Both the position numbers and the translations under genes were made by a program. A stretch of DNA of 11,890 nt, taken from NCBI GenBank assembly GCA_030837935.1, contig JAUQXU010000305.1, positions 1-11,890 of the forward strand, in the 5' to 3' direction. Of this stretch, positions 7,229-11,890 are shown piece by piece; within the stretch, counting starts at the first letter, position 1; every line of letters begins with the position of its first letter. Below the pieces are notes generated by a model. That model did no database searches, had not been told where the DNA came from, and was given only the letters and a program-made list of their open reading frames with translations. The stretch is from Candidatus Brocadia sp. (GTDB taxonomy: Bacteria > Planctomycetota > Brocadiia > Brocadiales > Brocadiaceae).

Positions 7229-7796
7229 TATTATTTTCCTCCAGAAATGCAAAAATAGTTTTTACAATTTGGTGGATATTAAACCATAAAAATGCAAAAA
7301 ATACAAAAATATAGTACAGGGTAAGAAAACAGCGTGTGACGGAGAGATTATACTCCCGGCCGACAACGACTATCCCGTGTTAGTGTCATATTTCAGGGTA
7401 TCTAATCGAATTGTCTTTTTGAAGTTGCAAAATATCGGCTCATTTGTATAATCAAAATAAGTTAAGATCGTAGAACGGTCTTGCCAGTTTAATGTTACGT
7501 TATATTTTTGGAGTCCAGCCATGATCTGGGAAAAGCACATGTTACTCAAGTATGGGTGAGCATACCTATTGAAGTGGCGGTGCCATTTCCAGGTTCGATG
7601 GATAAAGTACGGACTCTTTACAATCCGCACGTAACACATCTCGTAAGGTTGCAAACTATTTTTGTCCCGCAACCCACTGATTATTCATCAAGAAATATTC
7701 CTTCATCCATTTCTCAACAGCCTGTACGGAAAAGACGCCGTCCTTCTTCCAATAGTTAATTGGATAATTACTCTATTTTTAAGATAATATCGGGAG
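7229..7796. other. 568-bp stretch with no confident gene
   Basis: This region separates the minus-strand small gene from the plus-strand corrinoid cluster and should hold both promoters. The part next to the small gene (about 7245-7315) is very A/T-rich, with two copies of AAATGCAAAAA (7245 and 7290) about 45 nt apart. Next to the corrinoid gene, TTGGAT (7760) and GATAAT (7783) are spaced 17 nt apart, but they sit too close to the Shine-Dalgarno sequence to be a convincing promoter. The middle contains a possible gene remnant, listed separately. No tRNA, clear riboswitch or terminator was recognised. Confidence 0.5.
7370..7772 (-). pseudogene. Possible remnant of a minus-strand gene in two frames
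   Basis: Two protein-like open stretches follow one another on the minus strand. The first (7772-7659) has no good start and reads NYWKKDGVFSVQAVEKWM then KEYFLMNNQWVAGQK before a stop. The second, in another frame (about 7672-7370), is 100 codons long if a TTG start is used and contains PYEMCYVRIVKSPYFIHRTW, KWHRHFNRYAHPYLSN and QIMAGLQKYNVTLNWQDRST. Both are rich in Trp, Tyr and Phe and do not look like random translation, yet neither has a Shine-Dalgarno sequence. A frameshifted, decaying gene would explain this; chance open frames are the alternative. I do not recognise the family. Confidence 0.25.
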
Positions 7797-7802
7797 GTGT
7801 CT

Positions 7803-8516
7803 ATGCACATGGAGAAATCAGATATTTTACATAACCTGGCTCAGGCCGTAATTGATATGGATATGGCCCGTGCCCGTAAAGCGGCTGCTGAAGCAATAAG
7901 CTGTAAAATTGATCCCTATGAGGCGATAACGGATGGTCTTGCGAGGGGGATGGATAAGGTCAATGAACTATTTGAGAGCGAGGAGTATTTTGTGCCAGAA
8001 ATACTTCTGTGTGCCGATGCCATGTATGCGGGAATTGAGGTGCTCAGACCTCATCTTCCAAAGGAGACGGCCTGGAGCAAGAAAAAGATAGTTATCGGTG
8101 TCGTAAAGGGTGACACCCATGATATCGGAAAAAATCTGGTAAAAATCATGCTGGATAACGCCGGGTTTGAAATGCACGATTTGGGCAGGAATGTCCCCTA
8201 TGCAAAGTTTGTTGATACTGCCGGAGAATTAAACGCCGACCTCGTTTGCCTTTCTACCCTCATGACCACAACGATGGACGGTATGCACGTGGTTATTGAA
8301 GACATTAAGAAGGCAGGAATACCCTGCATGACCATGGTTGGCGGTGGCCCTATATCCCCGGGATTTGCAAAGAATATCGGCGCTGATGGTTATGCAAAGA
8401 ATGCCGCTGAGGCAGTCAGGGTTGCAAAGGGTATGTTCCAGGGTATTCAGATACCACGAACGATTAAGACTCCGGAGTTCGTGATCGCAAGGAAAAATCG
8501 GGGAGGCATACGATGA
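7803..8516 (+). CDS. Methyltransferase corrinoid protein (MtaC/MtbC/MttC type)
   Basis: This 237-residue protein carries a cobamide that accepts a methyl group from a substrate methyltransferase and passes it to a second one. Residues 1-90 form the helical B12-binding-2 cap domain (MDKVNELFESEEYFVPEILLCA region). Residues 95-215 form the Rossmann-like B12-binding domain, with the base-off/His-on motif DTHDIG at 104-109 (His106 as the cobalt ligand), STLMTTTMDGM (151-161) and a GGGP loop (180-183). The size is normal for one-carbon corrinoid proteins. The ATG at 7803 is chosen because GGGAGG ends 5 nt before it; a GTG at 7797 lies inside that site, and an ATG at 7809 is a weaker alternative. 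Its stop overlaps the next start as ATGA, so the two are translationally coupled. The methyl donor cannot be told from this protein. Confidence 0.95.
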   Translation: MHMEKSDILHNLAQAVIDMDMARARKAAAEAISCKIDPYEAITDGLARGMDKVNELFESEEYFVPEILLCADAMYAGIEVLRPHLPKETAWSKKKIVIGVVKGDTHDIGKNLVKIMLDNAGFEMHDLGRNVPYAKFVDTAGELNADLVCLSTLMTTTMDGMHVVIEDIKKAGIPCMTMVGGGPISPGFAKNIGADGYAKNAAEAVRVAKGMFQGIQIPRTIKTPEFVIARKNRGGIR

Positions 8517-9565
8517 ACTGTGCTGATGAAATGACACCAAAAGAGAGGATGCTGTCAATCCTGCACGGGAAGCATGTTGACAGACTTCTCGTAAGTCCCC
8601 TGATCCTGAATTTTGCGTCAAGAAGTTTAAATCTCACGGTAAGAAGTTTTTGCACAAATGGTAAAAACATGGGAGATGCCAACATCGCTTGTTTTAAAAA
8701 ATACCGTCACGACATCGTTTATATTTTTTCTACTACTTCAACATTGGCAGAAGCCATGGGCACCAGGATGTATTTCCCGGAAGATGACGCACCGCAGGTG
8801 GAAGACCCATTTATACGAACGCGAGAAGACCTTAAGAAATTAAAGCCCGTAGATCCGGAAAAGGATGGGAGGCTTCCGGTGTACCTGGAGGCAGTGAAGC
8901 GATGCGTAGACGCAATTGGAAATGAGGTCTTTATCGTGCCTGTCATTGGTGCGCCGTTTACGACATCTGCTGCCTTACGAGGAACAGAGACCTTTATTAA
9001 AGAGCTTTATACAGATCCGGAACTGGTTCATACCGTGATGAAGGTCGCTACCCAGTCGGTTAAAAATCTTATCGGTGCTTATGTAAAGGCAGGTAGTGTA
9101 CCAGTTACTGTTGAACCTGTGGCTACTGGTTCCATGATAAGTGAAAAGCACTTTCGGGAGTTTGTCTTGCCGTACCTCAAGGAGGTATATGCGCATATTC
9201 ATTCTTTCAGCCTCCCGGGTGTGCTCCATATTTGCGGTAAGACAAAAAGGGTGATACAGTGCATGGCTGAGAGCGGGGCGGATATCCTGAGTATCGACAA
9301 CATTGATCTGCTTGAAGCCAAGGCAATGGTAGGCGACAAGGTCTGTTTGATGGGAAATGTAAGCCCTGCGGACGGCATGCTCAAGGGGAATCCCGATGTT
9401 ATAACCAATATGGTAAAGGATTGTGTGATTAAGGCATCCGACAGCCCCAAGGGATTTGTACTGGCTACCGGATGCGAGGTTCCTATTAAGACACCGCACG
9501 AGAATATGATCGCCTTTCTTGAGGCAGGAAGAAGGTTTGCCCGGCTTCCAATTAATTTGAACTAG
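8513..9565 (+). CDS. UroD-superfamily cobamide methyltransferase (MtaA/CmuA-like), copy 1
   Basis: This 350-residue protein belongs to the uroporphyrinogen-decarboxylase superfamily branch of zinc methyltransferases, which move methyl groups between a corrinoid protein and a thiol or other acceptor. Evidence for this branch is the start TPKERMLSILHGKHVDR, the LAEAMGTRMYFPEDDAPQV block (78-96), TxEPVATGSMIS (199-210), and the zinc ligands His239 and Cys241 (LHICG) plus Cys321 (ATGCEVP), the H-x-C...C pattern of MtaA-type enzymes. True heme-pathway HemE lacks this cysteine set. The gene overlaps the corrinoid gene by 4 nt, with GGGAGG 6 nt before the ATG, so the two proteins are almost certainly partners. 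It could be the transferase to the final acceptor (coenzyme M-like thiol or tetrahydrofolate) or the substrate-demethylating enzyme; the sequence alone does not decide. Confidence 0.9.
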   Translation: MNCADEMTPKERMLSILHGKHVDRLLVSPLILNFASRSLNLTVRSFCTNGKNMGDANIACFKKYRHDIVYIFSTTSTLAEAMGTRMYFPEDDAPQVEDPFIRTREDLKKLKPVDPEKDGRLPVYLEAVKRCVDAIGNEVFIVPVIGAPFTTSAALRGTETFIKELYTDPELVHTVMKVATQSVKNLIGAYVKAGSVPVTVEPVATGSMISEKHFREFVLPYLKEVYAHIHSFSLPGVLHICGKTKRVIQCMAESGADILSIDNIDLLEAKAMVGDKVCLMGNVSPADGMLKGNPDVITNMVKDCVIKASDSPKGFVLATGCEVPIKTPHENMIAFLEAGRRFARLPINLN

Positions 9566-9630
9566 ACCCTTATAGCTTTTGACTCGCTATTAATAATAAA
9601 TATATTTCACCCTCCCTTAATTTCTCCATC

Positions 9631-9727
9631 GTTGCTTGTTCCCAAACTCCTGTTTGGGAACACAATTGCAGAGAAACTGAGTTTCTCGTCCATTACACTC
9701 CCAAACAGGAGTTTGGGAGCGAGCAGC
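9631..9727. repeat. MITE-like element with three hairpins
   Basis: This 97-bp element has imperfect terminal inverted repeats of about 30 nt (9631-9660 against the reverse complement of 9698-9727, about 26 matches). Each terminal repeat is itself a hairpin: GTTCCCAAAC/GTTTGGGAAC with a TCCT loop at 9638-9661, and CTCCCAAAC/GTTTGGGAG with the complementary AGGA loop at 9698-9719. Between them is a third perfect hairpin, GAGAAAC-TGA-GTTTCTC (9671-9687). No coding capacity and no obvious target-site duplication were seen. The arrangement suggests a non-autonomous, transposase-mobilised palindromic repeat. Confidence 0.7.
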
Positions 9728-9734
9728 TGAAAGT

Positions 9735-9769
9735 CCCTCGCCTCTTGCGGGAGAGGGTTAGGGTGAGGG
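9735..9769. repeat. C/G-rich palindromic repeat before the second methyltransferase
   Basis: Outer arms CCCTC (9735-9739) and GAGGG (9765-9769) flank an inner CCTCT/AGAGG stem with the loop TGCGGG. On the other strand it reads CCCTCACCCTAACCCTCTCC..., a widespread type of dispersed intergenic repeat. Its layout resembles the elements at 1798 and 6926, but the sequence differs. Confidence 0.6.
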
Positions 9770-9787
9770 ATATTTTGGAATACTATC

Positions 9788-10804
9788 ATGACTGAAAAAG
9801 AACGACTCCTGAAAGTCCTTCGTGGTGAGAAGGTTGACAGACCTCCGGTTATCTCTCCGGGCGGCATGATGACCATGGCCAGCAGAGAGGTTATGGAACA
9901 GACGAATTGCCGGTGGCCAGCGGTACATAGAGACGCAGAAAAGATGGCAACGCTTTCGATCTCTATGCACGACGAGGCGGGGATTGAAAACCTGGGCATT
10001 CCCTTTTGTATGACCGTAGAGGCAGAGGCCCTTGGTGGAGAAGTGGAGGATGGCGACGAAGTTACCGAGCCCCGTATAATACATTATCCGTTGAAATCAG
10101 TTAAAGGGTGGAGGAGTTTAAAGGAGTTAAATCCTTATGAGGATGGCCGTCTTCCCACCATCCTTACCTGTACTTCACTGTTGAGCCAGGGACATCCGGA
10201 TATCCCGGTAATAGGAAACCTGGTAGGCCCGGTAAGTCTTGCAACTTCTCTGATAGATGCAACCTTGCTCTTCAAGGTGCTCAGGCGAGAGCCTGAAGAG
10301 GTTCACGGTATGCTTGGTTTTTTAACCGACAACAGTATCAGGTACGGCGAGGCGCTTATAAAGAGCGGCGCTGACCTTATCGTAATATCCGATCCTTCTG
10401 CAACGGGGGAAATACTCGGCCCAGACATATTCAATGAGTTTGCAATTCCCTATCTGAATAAGATGATAACTTGTATGCATACGCTTGGCAAACCGGTCAT
10501 CGTGCATATCTGCGGGGATGTACGTCCTGTCTATGAACCACTCAAAGGACTTACCTCGGAATGTATCAGTGTGGATTCTGCTGTAAACATAAAAGAGGCG
10601 AGGGGTTCGCTTCCAGGCAAAAAGCTGATGGGTAACGTAAGTACCATACTCCTGCAAAACGGGCCGGCTGATAAAATCCAAAAGGCATCAAAGAACCTTT
10701 TAGATTTTGGTATCGATATCCTTGCCCCTGCATGCGGTATCAGTGCAAAAACACCTGTCAGACATATAAAGGCCATGACGGAAACAGCAAAGCAGGGCTG
10801 TTAG
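9788..10804 (+). CDS. UroD-superfamily cobamide methyltransferase (MtaA/CmuA-like), copy 2
   Basis: This 338-residue protein is a second, clearly divergent member of the same methyltransferase superfamily. It begins TEKERLLKVLRGEKVDRPPV, has the typical GIPFCMTVEAEALGGEVEDG block (70-89), SDPSATGEILGP (201-212), zinc ligands His240 and Cys242 (VHICGD) and Cys316 (APACGIS), and GNVST (282-286). Full length and intact zinc ligands suggest an active enzyme rather than a decaying duplicate. The start has only a weak GGAA site 7 nt upstream. It lies 222 nt after copy 1, across a repeat-filled gap, and 47 nt before the corrinoid activator. Two such proteins with one corrinoid protein suggest a division into methyl-donating and methyl-accepting steps, which is inference; alternatively they serve different corrinoid partners. 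Confidence 0.9.
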   Translation: MTEKERLLKVLRGEKVDRPPVISPGGMMTMASREVMEQTNCRWPAVHRDAEKMATLSISMHDEAGIENLGIPFCMTVEAEALGGEVEDGDEVTEPRIIHYPLKSVKGWRSLKELNPYEDGRLPTILTCTSLLSQGHPDIPVIGNLVGPVSLATSLIDATLLFKVLRREPEEVHGMLGFLTDNSIRYGEALIKSGADLIVISDPSATGEILGPDIFNEFAIPYLNKMITCMHTLGKPVIVHICGDVRPVYEPLKGLTSECISVDSAVNIKEARGSLPGKKLMGNVSTILLQNGPADKIQKASKNLLDFGIDILAPACGISAKTPVRHIKAMTETAKQGC

Positions 10805-10851
10805 ATAGGGTTATAGTATTACCGTATAAATAAGATGAAACTGATACGAAT

Positions 10852-11890
10852 ATGAACACAGTAAAAGTAATCTTTTTGCCTTCAAAAATTTCAGGAATGG
10901 TACCAAAGGGGATCACCATACTTGAGGCTGCAAGGAGCCTTGGTGTAGATATCGAGGGTCCGTGCGGTGGCACAGGAAAATGTGGAAGGGATCTGGTACA
11001 GATAAGGAAAGAAGGTATCCTTCACACAGTTCTAGCCTGTAAAACCCCTGTAGAAACAGACCTTGATGTTGTCCTCCCGTCACACGAAAAGAAAGCCTTG
11101 AAGATTGTTGAAGGCTTTTATCCAGGAGGTGACAGGGCATACAGTATCGATCCTTACATAAAAAAAGAACTGATTCATGACGAACATGGCCTTTGTTTTA
11201 CAAACGTGTATGCTAACGATGATCTGTTTTTTGTGGAGCATGGTGATACAAAAGACCAGACCTATGGAATAGCCCTGGATATCGGAACAACTACACTGGT
11301 GGCGTCACTGGTTGATCTTAACACCAGTGCGATCCTGGGAAGTTCTTCAGCGCTGAATCCCCTTGTATACTATGGTCACGACATCATGTCGCGGATAAAG
11401 TACTCTGCCACTCAACAGGATGGTCTTCTCAGGATGCACCGGGAGCTTGTCTCTACGGTTAACCTTTTGATACAGGTTTTATCTTCAGAAAAGTCTGTGA
11501 GACCAGAAAATATCTATCAAATCATAGGGGCCGGCAATACAACGATGCAGCATATTTTCTTAAACAAGGAAATAAAGGAAATCGGCGAGTACCCTTACCA
11601 GGCCAAAACCCTTGATACCTGTACTACTACAGCCCGGGAACTCTCCATTGATATTGCTGCAAATGCCCCTGTAATGACCTTCCCATGCATTTCTGCCTAT
11701 GTGGGAGGTGATATCGTCTCCGGACTTCTGGCCATTGATATAAAATCCTTAGAGCCACCGGCCCTATTTCTGGACATAGGTACTAACGGGGAGATTGCCC
11801 TTATCCTGAAAGACAAAATATTCGCATCATCCACTGCTGCGGGTCCCTGCTTTGAGGGAATGACCATAAGCTCCGGTATGAGGGCTGGCG
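10852..11890 (+). CDS. Corrinoid activation protein (RACo/RamA-like ASKHA protein), 3' part beyond window
   Basis: This is an ATP-dependent reductive activator that returns inactive Co(II) corrinoid proteins to Co(I). I translated 346 codons from the ATG at 10852; the frame is open to the window end, and family members usually run to about 600 residues. The N-terminal ferredoxin-like domain (1-75) has CGGTGKCG and LACKTPVETD, so Cys38, Cys44 and Cys63 fit a [2Fe-2S] site, but the third expected ligand is Asp47 (CGRD instead of CGxC). The ASKHA part shows ALDIGTTTLVASLVDL (141-156), NPLVYYGHDIMSRI (169-182), GAGNTTMQHIF (227-237), FLDIGTNGEIAL (307-318) and STAAGPCFEGMTISSGMRAG (327-346), all typical of the DUF4445/RACo family. 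It lies 47 nt after the second methyltransferase, in operon-like order. The Shine-Dalgarno sequence is weak; a six-codon reading frame (10835-10855) overlaps its start. Confidence 0.93.
   Translation, partial: MNTVKVIFLPSKISGMVPKGITILEAARSLGVDIEGPCGGTGKCGRDLVQIRKEGILHTVLACKTPVETDLDVVLPSHEKKALKIVEGFYPGGDRAYSIDPYIKKELIHDEHGLCFTNVYANDDLFFVEHGDTKDQTYGIALDIGTTTLVASLVDLNTSAILGSSSALNPLVYYGHDIMSRIKYSATQQDGLLRMHRELVSTVNLLIQVLSSEKSVRPENIYQIIGAGNTTMQHIFLNKEIKEIGEYPYQAKTLDTCTTTARELSIDIAANAPVMTFPCISAYVGGDIVSGLLAIDIKSLEPPALFLDIGTNGEIALILKDKIFASSTAAGPCFEGMTISSGMRAG

Larger units (their letters stand above)
9566..9787. other. Repeat-packed gap between the two methyltransferase genes
   Basis: This 222-nt spacer interrupts an otherwise tight operon. 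From left to right it holds an A/T-rich stretch, a 97-bp MITE-like element with three hairpins (9631-9727), then a C/G-rich palindrome (9735-9769) ending 18 nt before the next start codon. No open reading frame or T-tailed terminator is evident. The hairpins could lower read-through or stabilise upstream mRNA. Confidence 0.6.

Noticed and set aside
7508..7759. Plus-strand 83-codon frame upstream of the corrinoid gene
   Set aside because: It is rich in Pro, Ser and Arg with no family features and no Shine-Dalgarno sequence. It is antisense to the more protein-like minus-strand frames.
7760..7788. Promoter TTGGAT-17 nt-GATAAT for the corrinoid operon
   Set aside because: The -35 match is poor, and transcription would start within or next to the Shine-Dalgarno sequence of the corrinoid gene.
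7229..7796. Cobalamin riboswitch or tRNA in the gap before the corrinoid gene
   Set aside because: I could not find a convincing B12-box or a tRNA T-arm and cloverleaf by reading. A covariance-model search would be needed to claim either.
8513..10804. Heme-pathway uroporphyrinogen decarboxylase (HemE) for the two UroD-type genes
   Set aside because: Both carry the H-x-C...C zinc ligands of cobamide methyltransferases and sit with a corrinoid protein and its activator.

Overview
This is a low-to-moderate GC bacterial accessory region. Several features are typical of anammox-type planctomycetes (Brocadia/Kuenenia-like): a urea transporter, a PDZ protein with long Gly-Asn-Asp repeats, abundant small palindromic intergenic repeats, and a corrinoid methyl-transfer cluster. 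The taxonomic guess is inference; there is no rRNA or other marker gene in the window.

Left part (1-4530). A urea transporter gene runs off the left edge on the minus strand. Divergent from it is a large exported protein with an N-terminal PDZ domain and about twelve 26-27-residue GND/SQG repeats. Its linker contains an in-frame palindromic repeat element. A stand-alone radical SAM enzyme of the spore-photoproduct-lyase-like group follows.

Middle part (4714-7800). The minus strand carries, in transcription order, a 55-residue protein of unknown function, urocanate hydratase (hutU) and a pterin-4a-carbinolamine dehydratase. These point to amino-acid (His, possibly Phe/Tyr) metabolism. No other hut gene and no phenylalanine hydroxylase is in view. 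Between the small gene and the next cluster is about 570 bp with no confident gene. It may hold the remains of a minus-strand gene split over two frames.

Right part (7803-11890, plus strand). A corrinoid protein (MtaC/MttC type) is translationally coupled to a UroD-superfamily methyltransferase (MtaA/CmuA type). A 222-bp gap packed with hairpin repeats, including a 97-bp MITE-like element, precedes a second, divergent UroD-type methyltransferase. Next comes the start of a RACo/RamA-type reductive activator of corrinoid proteins, cut by the window end. Together these form a one-carbon methyl-transfer module: a methyl group passes from an unknown donor to cob(I)alamin and on to an acceptor, and the activator rescues oxidised Co(II). 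No MtaB-, MttB/MtgB- or MtrH-type substrate methyltransferase is in view, so one of the two UroD-type proteins may fill that role. The activator also lacks one of the four cysteines expected in its [2Fe-2S] domain.
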